This document shows positions 35,401-46,744 of a stretch of DNA of 64,000 nt, piece by piece. This DNA comes from Selaginella tamariscina (lineage: Eukaryota; Streptophyta; Lycopodiopsida; Selaginellales; Selaginellaceae), in the NCBI GenBank assembly GCA_003024785.1, contig PUQB01000005.1:973217-1037216 (forward strand), read 5' to 3'. Position 1 is the first letter of the stretch, and each line of letters opens with the position of its first letter. The notes under the pieces were generated by a model. That model did no database searches. It was not told the origin of the DNA and worked only from the letters and a program-made list of their open reading frames with translations. Position numbers and translations under genes: made by a program.

Positions 35401-35531
35401 GGTCTCCCAATCAAAAAGACCCAGCATGTTTTATAAATGTTAAATCCATTCGATATGGGTGGATGTCAAGAAGCGTTAATAAAGTCACGATTAACAAAAC
35501 TGCAAGGGAATGTATGTTTTCTGAAGCTTAA
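32416..35531 (+). CDS. DUF7869-type transposase-like protein (RNase H-like candidate), broken by indels
   Basis: The start is taken as ATG 32,416 (MFNTGDKVCLLRNNEIVG), followed by a shift into the frame at 32,465-32,767, then 32,773-33,110 and 33,105-34,178. An intron is likely at 34,350-34,403, followed by the 34,405-35,223 frame and a last shifted frame to 35,531. Features seen: a cysteine-rich CDTCTSLKAAEAC, then HDKMDHSKT (about 33,860), QMDNCAA (about 34,318) and SFLMVGHTHEDIDAFFS (about 34,470). These three acidic blocks are the hallmark of the family annotated DUF7869 in plants and animals, likely an RNase H-fold transposase. At least three 1-nt indels or stops interrupt the frame, so this copy may be inactive or carry sequence errors. 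It is the only transposase candidate in the element. Confidence 0.7.
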
Positions 35532-36038
35532 AGCAATTACAAAATTATAAAATATCATATATTTAATATTCATAATTATTATAAACTCTTTAATAATAGT
35601 ACCAAATTGTATACTTAACTATATAAATTTAAAAAATGATATGGAAGATTGACTATATTATTATAGGATTTATATATATATTATTACTACTACAAATTTT
35701 TAATTAATAATGTTATATTTAAATATTAATATTTTAATAACAACATCAATATTTATATAATGTACCTCTTATGCTCTTCCTTAATTGTTATATTAGGCAA
35801 TATATTATATAATTTAATACATTCTACTTTTATAATGTTATTAATTTTTGTTCAATGAATGCTATAATTTATTAAAGGGTAGAATACAAAATAGAATATT
35901 CTAAAGAATATTCTCTTTTCAAACATATATTCTAAAGAATATTCCTTTAATATTAGAAAATGCTAATTAAATAGCTAAAATTGCTAATTATTAGGAAATG
36001 GGACTATAGCCATGCCCAATTTTAGTTACAACTTGCAT
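35532..36038. other. AT-rich subterminal region and right terminal repeat
   Basis: No gene. From about 35,800 the sequence matches the outer element's left end (15,995-16,140, inverted), and from 35,895 the solo fragment at 940-1,082. Repeated gaatattc motifs precede the end. The terminal inverted repeat is 36,011-36,038, ending ttttagttacaacttgcat. Confidence 0.75.
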
Positions 36039-36621
36039 CATTTTTTGACGCTTTTCTTTCTTGTGATTTTGAGTTTTATAAAATGAAGGATAGCAACCGG
36101 GCACTTTACAATATTATTTTTAAGGAACGTCATTTTTTAAATGAGCCTTTATGCAGACCTGGTCTTATCACATCTTATGTATTAATAAGGATGGTAACTT
36201 CTAACTACATTTGTAAGAGTGTTAGATGGTGGTAACAATATCAAGATATTAACTAAAATGATTCAATTAATTCGGAGAGTGATGATTTAGACAAAATGAT
36301 GAGATTTCTCTATATGGTTAGGGAGAAAGTATTTATAAATAAATTAAAATGTTGATAAAAAAATGATTTCATTTGTAATTATGTTTGATAATATTTTTTA
36401 ATTATTGTAAACTATTTTTAGAACGAAGAATAATATGAATATTCTAAGATATTTTAGAAATATTCCTTACTAAGGATTAATTTATTAATTAATTAATATT
36501 TAAGGCTTAATTACATATTAATTAAATAATTAATTAATAATTAAACTTTAAGTATTAATTAGTAATTTATTTTATATTCCCATTTTCATGTATCATGCCC
36601 ATTTTAATTACAACGTGCATC
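36039..36621 (+). mobile_element. Outer transposon, right part (phosphatase 3' end and terminal repeat)
   Basis: 36,039-36,330 encodes the missing C-terminal part of the outer phosphatase gene (MKDSNRALYNIIFKERHFL; VRWW), beginning at the second CATT. It has an internal stop and substitutions. 36,330-36,621 matches, inverted, 21,562-21,850 of the inner copy and ends with the terminal repeat ttttaattacaacgtgcat at 36,621. Confidence 0.85.
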
Positions 36622-37490
36622 TTGAGAGAGAGATAATAAAAAGAGAGTTAAGTTATTATACACACACCATAATTTAAAAGAGTTAAGAAAAAAATTATCA
36701 AATATATACAATAACTCGACACAATAAGACAATAAAGAGATTTCATGTGTTCATACATTAATTTAAGTTATAAGATTAAAAAGAAAGAGAGTTATTATAT
36801 ACACATAATAACCTAAGAGAGTTAAAAGAAGTTACACAATAACTTGAAAGAGTATCACATCAAGTAGCTTAAATTACTAAATTAAAGATAACAATTAGCT
36901 TAAGGGTCTAACTTAGAAATCAATTCACCAAGTTAATCCTAAACTTGTATAGCACTATAAATCAAGCATGGATTATGTGCATGGCAGGAACATATTTACT
37001 AAACCTATATAGCATTATGAATCAAGCATGGATTATATACATGGCATAGGTGTTTATGAACATATTTACTAGGTTAAGAATAATAATTGAGTTAAATTTA
37101 GAAAATTAGAAAATTTATCATATTAAGGATAAGGGTCTAATTTAGAAATAAACTCATGAAATGAGTTTATTTCTACATTAGACCTAAGTATTCCACCGTG
37201 TATAACCCACATGTCCCATGATCAAAACATGTCTATGATACCAAGTTTTTACACTCCTACAACACCATACGTAGATGCTGCCTAACTCACTGCCCAACCT
37301 TAGAACACACTAACTCACCTTTGAGCTATAACAAGTTGAACTCCACTCCCAAAAGTTGTTGTCGCTCCAAAAATAGAGTCTCTCTAATTAGAGCCTCCCT
37401 AGCTTAAGCACAAGACCAATCACGGTCGACCTTTGACCAATACCAAGACCATGGACCAACGTCTAACTGCAACATTCCTTCCCACTCGGA
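36622..37490. other. AT-rich non-coding stretch
   Basis: No gene is seen. There are short near-duplicates (aagcatggattat(g/a)t(g/a)catggca at about 36,965 and 37,025) and agttatta...acacac phrases. Confidence 0.5.
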
Positions 37491-37499
37491 AGAAGTCAT

Positions 37500-40400
37500 T
37501 ACCCTTAAGGACAAATTGTACACTTTGCAAAGATTTATGTCAATAATTTTTTTTAAAACAAGTTGCTTTAAACATCTTCCTGGTCATATTCCTTTGACTC
37601 TTCAAGTGAATGTACTAGTACTTCTCTATGTACAAGGGCCCTCTTTAGTTGACTCACATGAAACACAGGATGTAGTTGCACTTCTTTAAGCAACCTCAAC
37701 TTGTAAGCCATAGCATTGATATTCTTAATGATTTCATATGGACCAGCATATCAAAGACCTAGCTTCTCACACTTCCCAGTCCACAATGGTTGTAGAGAAT
37801 TACACTTCAATGAGGAAGCAAAGATGACTCGCACAAATACTTTGTCTTATGCATTGAACTATCTGTAAGTGCACTTATCATTTGTTAACTTTTTAGCTCG
37901 GTCCCTTGCCTTAAGCAAATTCTTCTGACACATTAGAAGTATCTTATCCATCTGCAAGTTACGAGCTTTGACATTCTCTCTCACCACTTCCTAGTGTATT
38001 CCAACATCCGATGAAGACCTAGGATGTCTGCCTTTGTAAGCATGGAATGGACTACATTTTAGAGAGCTATGCTTGTTATTATTATAGGCAAACTCAGCCA
38101 AAGGCAAGAACTTGTCCCATTGTCCTTGCTTCTTAGCCACACACGTTCTCAACATATCCTCTAGAACCTGGTTCACACGCTCAATCTAGCCATCTGATTG
38201 CGGGTGATCTCCACTACTAAAGTTCACCTTAGTGTCGAGTCCTCTATAGAACTTCACCCAAAAAGTTGAAGTGAACTTGTGTCTTGGTCACTAACAATGT
38301 TCGATGGCATCCCATGCTCAGGATACACCTGCATTAGATACACTAATGCAAGCTCTTCATTGTTACATTCTTCTTCAAAGGAATGAACTTAGCATACTTG
38401 CTCAATAAAATCCATAGAGATACTTTCCATCTTTCCTAAGGCACTTCCAAAGGCATCAGCAGTCTAGGTTGAGCCACTCTCTCGGCCTTAATCGATTGGC
38501 ACTTAGCACAAGTGTGAACATACTCCACAATGTCTTCCTTCATGTTAGACTAGAAGAATCGACATTTCACCAAGTCATACATCTTGTTCTCTCCTCCATG
38601 TTCAGGAAATGGACTCTCATGCATCTTTTGCATGACTATTGCTACAAGCTCTATCATCTTAGGCATTACCAAGCGTTACTTGATAATAGTAAACCATTCT
38701 ACTTAGCATAAGGCTTCACCAAATTGTTGAGATGTTGTTGACAAGCTAAATCCTTAGCTTGTGCTTCGCAAATAAAAGAAATTAAACTTCCTTCAATCCT
38801 TCTAATAGCATTCAATAGTTTGATACAAGAAAGAGCATCTGCAACCACGTTCTCCTTTCACTCCTTATAATGGACAATCATAAGTCCTGAAAATTCGTGT
38901 AGAAACACTGATTAATGAGCCTGCCTAGCATTTAGATCCTTCTAATATAAGAAATGCCTCAAAGGTTTGTGATTAGTAAACACTTAAAGGGACGTCTATT
39001 ATGTAGATAGTGCCTCCAAGTGTGCAAGGTATGCACAATAGCCATCAGTTCATGATCATAAGTCAAGTACCGGCACTCTGTATCATTTAGCTTTTGACTC
39101 TCAAAAGCAATGACATGATCAGCTTGCATAAGAACTCCTCCAATGGCATAGCCACAAACACCTCATAAGACTCGTTCTCATTAATGATAACTAACATTGG
39201 TGATGTTGTCAATGCAATCTTTAAAGCTTCAAATGTTGCACTCTATCTTGCAGACCACTCAAACACAACATTCTTCCTCATCAACGATGTTAAAGGAAGA
39301 ACTAAACAACTGAAGCCTTGAATGAACTGATGATAGTAATTAGCCAAGCTCATAAAACTCATAAGCTCTTGCACGTCCTTAGGCATAGGCTAATGCCTCA
39401 CTCCATCTACCTTCTTAGGATCAAGAGTATCACTATCTTTAGAAACAATATGCCTAAGGTACTCCACATCCTCCTTAGCAAATTCACATTTTGAGAGCTT
39501 AACATATAGTTTTTTCTCCCTAAGAGTTTGTAGCATTAGGCATAAATGTTCCACATGCTCCTCTAAAGTTTTTGCTATAAATGAGAATATTATTTAAGAA
39601 GACTTCAACAAAACGATTGATATAATTAGCAAAAATGGAATTCATTAATTGCATGAAAGTCGCAGGGGCGTTCATCATACCAAACAACATAATAAGAATC
39701 TCAAAATGACCATGGCGGGTTCTTAATGATGTCTTAGCAATGTTTTGCTCTCTCACAACAATATAATGGTACCCACTCTATAAGTCAATTTTGGTGAACC
39801 ACCTTGCCCCTGCAAGCCGATCAAATAGATCATCAACTCTTGGCATAAGAAACTTATGGCATGGTAATCGATACACATCCTCATTGATTCGTCTAGAGGT
39901 TGCGCATGGGGTGGCGAGACAACCGGGATTGCACCACATGTGGGTGTTGTGGAATGGTGTGATTGGCACTTGCTTCTTCACGTCCAGCTCCAAGAAGCTC
40001 AAACGATATGGACTCATTGAAATTGGTTTAGCACCATGTTTAAGCTCAATCTCATGATCCACTTTACGAAATAGTGACACTCTTGCAGGTAGATGACAAG
40101 GAAAGACATTTTCAAACTCCCCCAACACCTCCTGAATAAGAGTTGATCGACCATCCACCTCAGTCAAACTGTTGATCTTTAACTGGTGAATAATAACCTG
40201 GTGGTCAACTGGTCCTTCACATTGGTAACATTAACTTTCTTAAAGTGGACGTAATAAAATTCATCACTCGATGGCCTTAAACATATTATATTGAATTCTT
40301 TAAAACGATAACCAATAAAAGCTTAGAAGCAAGCATATAACCAACTCTGTTGAGGACGTGGCTCCTTCCACTTATAATCACCTATACCTCCTTCTTAGTC

Positions 40401-40720
40401 CAATTAGGCCATGAATTGTACTTCTCCATCCAAGTCATCTCAAGGATGAGATCATAATGCCTTAGCTATGTTAAACCAAGTCATCCCAAGTATGAGATTA
40501 TAATGCTTTAGCCTGTTAAAAAGAATTGCTCCTTAAAGAATACATCTTTAACTTTTAGTGTAAGCTCTACATAACCACTTTGCTCTTGTGATGAGGTAGT
40601 AGCTCCTTCCCACCATGTATGGATTGTGACCCATAAGAATCGATTTTCGATCTTGGGACATGTGAGTTAAAGAAAAAGAATTCAATTAAGAATCATTAAA
40701 TAGTTAAGTTTAACTTAAGA
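37500..40720 (-). pseudogene. Second Ty3/gypsy retroelement, pol remnant
   Basis: Minus-strand fragments occur in Ty3/gypsy order: the protease-RT linker EVLGEFENVFPCHLP and KPISMSPYR (40,167-39,990), FTKIDL (39,778), RT GHFEILIMLFGMMNAPATFM and FLNNILIYS (39,720-39,570; the catalytic YVDD-like block reads FLNN), an RNase H region (about 39,200-38,900), integrase (38,700-38,000; KFLPLAEFAYNNNKHSS) and the integrase tail to about 37,500. Stops and shifts are everywhere. It is a different subfamily from the element at 2,183-8,331. LTRs were not found. Confidence 0.82.
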
Positions 40721-41098
40721 ACCATCTTAAATATAAATTAAGGGTCCCAATTTTAAATAAATTCATCAAATTCAAAATTATAATTGGGTTAAGGATTCAT
40801 TAATAATTAATTTAAACTTAAGAATAAATTTATTAATTAAAGATATAATTAAGTCAATGATTTAAATTAAAAATTAATTTATTAAATTAAGAATAATAAT
40901 TAAATTAAAGGTCCATTAATTAATAATTATTATTAAATAATTAAGGGGACTTTAATAATTATAATTGATAAATTTTAATTTTAATTTTTTTATTAAAGAT
41001 TTAATTTTTTATATGTTAGCATGGACTTACGTGGCAGATCTTACTCTGCCGTTCGATTTTTTATGTTCTTTCCGTAGCCGCCATAGCCTCACACTTGG
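40721..41098. other. AT-rich region upstream of the RopGEF gene
   Basis: Mostly taa/att low-complexity sequence. The last 80 bp become GC-richer and probably hold the promoter and leader of the RopGEF gene; I see no clear TATA box. Confidence 0.4.
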
Positions 41099-43148
41099 AT
41101 GCATGACATGTCGGAGCTCCTTGTATTCGAGGATTTGAGCGTGGATCAGAGTTCAATTTTCAGTTATGAAGAAGAAGATCGATTGGGTATTAGCACGATC
41201 AGCATGGATGGATTCAGCTCTGGCGACGGGGATGGGCCAAACAGTCCCATTGATTTGATATGTCAGCAACAGACTGCAAATGATGTCACTAGTTCCGATG
41301 ATGAGAGATCCCCGCTGGGTTGGCCTCTTGCTCGTCAACACAGGAGTCACCTCAAGCTTTCACCTGCTAACGATGCAAGCGAGACCCTTCACTTGATCAT
41401 GCCTTTCCCCTCCGCTTGGGCCAAGGACAGCAACAAAACCGCCACTGGATCACATCCGTTTCAGGTAACTAGGTATATACTTAAAAGAGCATTTCATCCT
41501 GTTTCTTATGCATGTGCATGTAGAGGCTGAGACGATGAAGGAAAGGTTTGCAACGTTGTTGCTCGGGGAGGACACGTCGGGAAGTGGCAAAGGGGTTTGC
41601 ACAGCTCTAGCCATCTCAAATGCCCTCACTAATCTCTCAGGTATCGAATATTAGGTTCTCAATGTTTCTTTGATGATCCATTTGGTGCAGCTTCTGTATT
41701 TGGTGAATTGTGGAGGCTACAGCCACTATCTGCTGAGCGGAAGGCAATGTGGACTAGAGAAATGGGCTGGCTTCTCTCAGTTTGTGACTACATCGTGGAG
41801 TTTGTGCCATCTTACAACAATAGTGCAGATGGCAGTAGCCTAGACGCGAGTGCATGAGCACGTGGTTGATAATACAGTATTGTTGATTTCTTCCTGTTTG
41901 CAGGTAATGGTGAGCAGGCCTCGGTCGGACCTTCATATCAACCTTCCAGCCTTAAGGAAGCTGGATGCGATGCTGCTGGTGAGTGTAAACGTAGTCAACT
42001 TGCATCGCATAAGGTTCATCAAAACGTTCAGGTCGCTAGTCTTTTATCTCTCACAGGAGGCACTTAACAGTTACAAGGAGACTGAATTCTGGTACGTGGA
42101 TCAAGGCGTGTCGGTGGATGCACCTATGAACCAGAATCAGGTGACAAAGAGGGAGGAAGACAAATGGTGGCTTCCAGTGCCAAAGGTCCCAGCTGGAGGT
42201 ATGTCAGAAATGTCACGTAAGGCCTTGCAGAATCAGCGCGACTGCACGAGCCAGATGCTTAAGGCGGCAATGGCCATCAACGAGCAGGTTCTTACTGAAA
42301 TGCAAGTGCCAGAAGCTTATTGGCACTCCCTTCCTAAGGTTTGACCCTTCCTGGTAGATGTATCGTGGTGCTAACTCTGTTGCAGAGCGCAAGAGTCAGC
42401 CTGGGGAGTCAATATATTGTGGGTTAAGACAGGAGCATTTATCTCTGGACGCGCTGCTTTCTTCTCTGGACTTGTCAACAGAGCACAGTGCATTAGAAGT
42501 TGCCAACCGCATTCAGTCTGCCATACATATATGGAGGCGAAAGGAGGCAAGCGATCATGGCAAGAAGAGCAACTCCAGCAAGCCGTGGTTTAAAGTCAGA
42601 GACTTGGTTACCCAGTACAGTGACAAGAGGAAGGTGCTGATTGAGCGAGCCGACGGTCTACTTCTAAGCCTGAGACAACGGTTCCCAGGTCTGCCGCAGA
42701 CGATGCTGGACGCTAGTAAGATACAAGACAACAAGGTCATCAGCATATCCGTAATCACTTGTGGTATACCATATGTAAGTTAATAATGATTGTTGAGCGT
42801 TTGCAGGATGTTGGCCAGGCAATACTGGAGAGCTATTCGAGAGTGTTGGAGAGCCTGGCATTCAGCATCCTTTCTCGCATCGAGGACGTCTTGTATATAG
42901 CGGACATGACAAAGAAAAACCAAGGGGCGACAATAAGCCATAGGTTGGGGGTGTCTCCTTCACAAGCCGGCTTTCTGTTTTCACAAGCACGCCTTTTGTC
43001 ACGCCATTTGCATCTCCAAGCTCTTCGCCTTCGTTGTCACCCACCTGTCAAAAACATGTCCACAGACGTGCATGTGGTACCGGGATCTCTCTGCAGCAGC
43101 GTTGCCGATGGGACGCCTCGGCCATCCTCGGAAGCTGCAAAGCGTTAG
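41099..43148 (+). CDS. ROPGEF: Rop guanine nucleotide exchange factor (PRONE domain)
   Basis: RopGEFs activate plant Rho-type (Rop) GTPases at the plasma membrane. Seven exons splice into one intact frame of 560 residues: 41,099-41,464, 41,526-41,640, 41,691-41,845, 41,904-41,978, 42,057-42,338, 42,388-42,735, 42,807-43,148. The PRONE domain runs from exon 2 into exon 7: [101 protein letters not shown] and [19 protein letters not shown] are all typical. The N- and C-terminal tails are variable, as usual in the family. Intron 3 must start with GC (GAC|gcgagt); reading on to the next GT would meet a stop. The acceptors before exons 2 and 6 use the second AG of an AGAG. Confidence 0.95.
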
Positions 43149-43644
43149 AGATTGTAACAACTCTACAATCGTAATGTCGAAGTAGTTTTACTCGCCTAGT
43201 TGACAAAATTGTAAGAACTAAATATTACGCGCTAAGAGTCTGGACCCCTTGCCGTTTATCGCATCGCCACCAGCTGTCCAGTTCACACGTTACGGTGAGC
43301 GAGACATGGTTTGGGAGCTAAGAGAGCGCCCTTTCCATTGGGCCAACTTTGAGATGAGACGGTCGAGCGTGCATGGAGATGTAGGCCCCCAAAGTCAAGT
43401 AGAAAACACAGCCATCGCCATACACGATCGCGACCGTTGGGCACGGACCGCATCGGACGGATAGAATTCAATCTAATCGATCCGCGCCAGACCACGCCAG
43501 CCAATCGTGTGGCAGTCGGGGTTAACAAGACACAAAAAAGGGCAAGACCTAGTGTGTGTGTTGGTTATTAGATCTGGTGCGTAATTAACACAGGAATGTG
43601 TTTGTGATCCTTAGCTAGCGCTTGAACAGAATTGACTGTGGTGC
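43149..43644. other. Intergenic region RopGEF to histone H1
   Basis: It holds the RopGEF 3' flank and the H1 promoter. No extra gene is seen; the open frames here have no recognisable content. Confidence 0.5.
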
Positions 43645-44773
43645 ATGGCGTCTGCGGAGGTGGCCCAAGTGCCTGTGATGGAGACCGTGACCACCACTGG
43701 TGTGGCTGTGACTGTGGCCACAACGGCAATGGAGGCAGTTGCGCCGCCCGTGGTCGAAGAAGCTCCGGCGCCAGAGGAGGCTGAGCAAGGCGCGGAGGAT
43801 GGCTCTTCCAAGCCGGACAAGCCGGTCAAGCCGGTCAAGGGTAAGAAGCAGCAGTTGCTGAAAAAAAGGCTGCGGCAGCTCCAAAGAAAGCAGCCAAGGA
43901 GAAGAAGGCTCCTGCTCAGCAGAAGAAGGCTCGCGCAAGGAATGCGTCAACTCATCCGCCTTATCTCGAGGTATATAAGGAAAAACTAGATGCTTGGGCG
44001 GATGATTAACGGTTTGCGTCTTGTTTCAGATGATCGTGGATGCCATTTCCAGTCTCAAGGAAAGAGGAGGTTCCAGCCAATACGCCATTGCCAAGTTTCT
44101 TGAGGACAAGTACGAGTTGCCGCCCAATTACAAGAAGATGCTGCTTATCCAGCTGCGCAACTTCACCGAGAAGGGCAAGCTCACCAAGGTCAAGGGCTCC
44201 TTCAAGCTTGCGCCCGCCGCTTCGAGGCCAGCAGCAGGCAAGCATGATGCCAGCAAGAAAACAAAGAAGGTTGCCGTTGTCAAGCCCAAGGCCTCTCCCA
44301 GGAAGAAGCAGCCCATGCGCAAGGGTAAGGCATCGTCTTCTTCCTCGCCTACTCCTGCGGCTCTCAAGGCTACCAAGGTCATCGCCAAGAAGAAGCCGGC
44401 TATAGCCAAGAAAAAGGCTGCTGCCGCAAGCAAGAAGAATGTGGATCAACCACCTGCTTCCAAGAAACGGGCTGCCCCTGCAGCTAGGAAGATGGCGTCA
44501 CCGGCAAAAAGAAAGGCAGCCCCGGCCACCAGAAAGAAGAGCGCAACGCCGGCTAGGAAGAAGAGCTCAACGCCGGCTAGGAACAAGAGCGCAACGCCAG
44601 CTAAGAAGAAGCCTATCGTTGCACGGAAGAAGCCGGGTATTGCTGCCAAGCCAGCAACCAGAACGAGGAAGGCGTCTGCCAAGCCAGCAACAAAGACAGC
44701 CAAATCTCCTGCTGCAAAGAAGTTGGCCATGAAAGTTGGTTCGCCTGCGAAGAAGGCAAGGAAGGCCAAGTAA
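43645..44773 (+). CDS. Linker histone H1
   Basis: Linker histones bind nucleosomes and linker DNA. Exon 1 (43,645-43,970) encodes an acidic/alanine-rich N-terminus and a basic stretch up to STHPPYLE. Exon 2 (44,030-44,773) continues MIVDAISSLKERGGSSQYAIAKFLEDKY and ...LLIQLRNFTEKGKLTKVKGSFKL, the winged-helix H1/H5 globular domain. A long Lys/Ala/Pro tail follows with repeated S/TPARKKS-like units. The intron inside the globular domain is 59 nt. Exon 1 has 326 nt and changes frame at a run of seven A (43,861-43,867); one more A would restore a single frame through the splice site. The protein would be about 356 residues. Confidence 0.92.
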
Positions 44774-45093
44774 CCAGGTTAAGATAATCCATCAGTCGAC
44801 GAGATCCAAGCGTGTTGTCTGATTTCTGATTTTCTTCTCTCCCTTTTCTTTTTCCCGCTGTCATCTGCAGATGAGAGGCCTCTCTCTTCTGTTACGTATA
44901 CAGAGAGTGATACTTAGATTGTACACTTCCAGACTTGTGTGTAATTACATTTGTTGGCTGAGCTTTACCAACTGAAAAACTTTTACGTTGTTGGATTTTA
45001 ATAGGTTGTGAGCATCACAGTTTCACAAAAACAGAGAAATTTAATCATTACTAGCATTTCATAACAAAGTCAAAATGAAAACTTCACTCCGCT
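44774..45093. other. Intergenic region between convergent H1 and S13 genes
   Basis: 3' flanks of two convergent genes. No further gene is seen. Confidence 0.5.
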
Positions 45094-45786
<693 letters not shown>

Positions 45787-45950
45787 GGTTGCCGCACCTC
45801 CTCTCACCAAAGCCGCCGCTCCCCAATGATAACCCTAAACCTCGACGGCTTCCAAATTATAAAACAAGACCTAGATCGGACGTACAGGATGCCACGAACC
45901 TTGCCCCAGATCCAACGGCTCCGGAGCACATAAAATTTATTTTAACCCTA

Positions 45951-46591
45951 ATGGTGCTTCTGCTGCTCAAGATCAAGGCGGACTTGGAGAATCTCACCAA
46001 TTCTGGTGCCGCAGCGCGATGTCGATGGCCCGAATTCACGTACTTTTCAAGGTAACTATCTTGGCATCCTGTTTGACATGCCTAGCACTCAACTGCATTT
46101 GTCAGGTGAAATGCGGAAGCTGTGGTGCTGTGAGCGACAAGCTCCTCGGTGTCTGCTTCGGACATGATAGAAGTTCCCAACGGCCGGGCACTGCTAATCT
46201 GGTGCAGAAGGTTTGTGCTGAGGAGTGGTCTGTTTTCGTGTTAACACCGTGCAGTGTAATTGTGTGGCAGGTGGGGCACCATATCTCTGGTGCATGGCAG
46301 GGGAATGCTTACACCTTTGAGGACAGTAAGCTAAGTTCATTCGGTCATGTGCTTCGACTGCAGAGGAATGGAGCCCATAGATTTCTCTACCAGCGGCAGT
46401 AGCACTTGGGAAGCCGAGGCGCGGTAAGTGCCGTATGTTACCTCGTTGTGAGTTATGACGCATTATGCAGCTGTCCGGAACAAAGTTCGGCAACATCGAT
46501 CTGAGCGATGGGAGTTTGTGGAAACGATGAAAAAGTCGAGGCCTCGGTTGGCATCTACAAACTGGAGCACAAGTTCGAAGTTACAAAGTAG
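45951..46591 (+). CDS. CXXC zinc-binding protein of the DUF866 family
   Basis: DUF866 (C1orf123/CXXC-motif-containing zinc-binding protein) is a small conserved eukaryotic protein of unclear function. Exon 1 reads MVLLLLKIKADLENLTNSG ... EFTYF; exon 2 (from 46,106) VKCGSCGAVSDK and RPGTANLVQK; exon 3 (about 46,271) AYTFEDSKLSSFGHVL, FDCRGMEPIDFSTSGSSTW; exon 4 (about 46,471) SGTKFGNIDLSDGS and VEASVGIYKLEHKFEV, stop 46,591. The first CxxC is seen; the second (expected at the exon 2/3 border) is disturbed. Single-base losses at the exon 1 end (TTTTC for TTTTTC), in exon 3 and in exon 4 break the frame. It is divergent from the S13 gene, 164 bp away. Confidence 0.82.
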
Positions 46592-46744
46592 CATGTCTTG
46601 TTCTAGATAAAATAACAAAAAAGCCTTTCTAAAAAACCACGTGTCCTGCGCACCTGGATATTCCCCGTCTTGCAAACCCTAATCATCAGCTGCTTATATC
46701 TGGCGATGGCGAAGTTGGGTTCGTAGGGCTGGTTCCATCCCAGG

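Larger units (their letters stand above)
21562..36038. mobile_element. Inner large DNA transposon (14.5 kb) with terminal inverted repeats
   Basis: The left end reads ATGCACGTTGTAACTAAA then gtgggcatg. The right end, reverse complemented, reads ATGCAAGTTGTAACTAAA then attgggcatg, giving an imperfect ~27-bp inverted repeat. Flanks are CATT at 21,558-21,561 and CATT at 36,039-36,042. The uninterrupted gene copy at about 22,150 has a single catt at this point, so CATT is a 4-bp target duplication. The content from left to right is: phosphatase gene (minus), ParB/methylase-like gene (minus), hairpin, array 2, microsatellites, telomere-like tract, AT-rich stretch, array 3, DUF7869-type transposase-like gene (plus). 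A 4-bp duplication occurs in several superfamilies (Sola is one); I cannot assign it. Confidence 0.88.

Noticed and set aside
44128..44769. Long antisense open frames opposite histone H1
   Set aside because: They are shadows of the Lys/Ala/Pro codon pattern of the H1 tail; no independent support.
45957..46039. Minus-strand open frame opposite the DUF866 first exon
   Set aside because: Shadow of the plus-strand coding exon.
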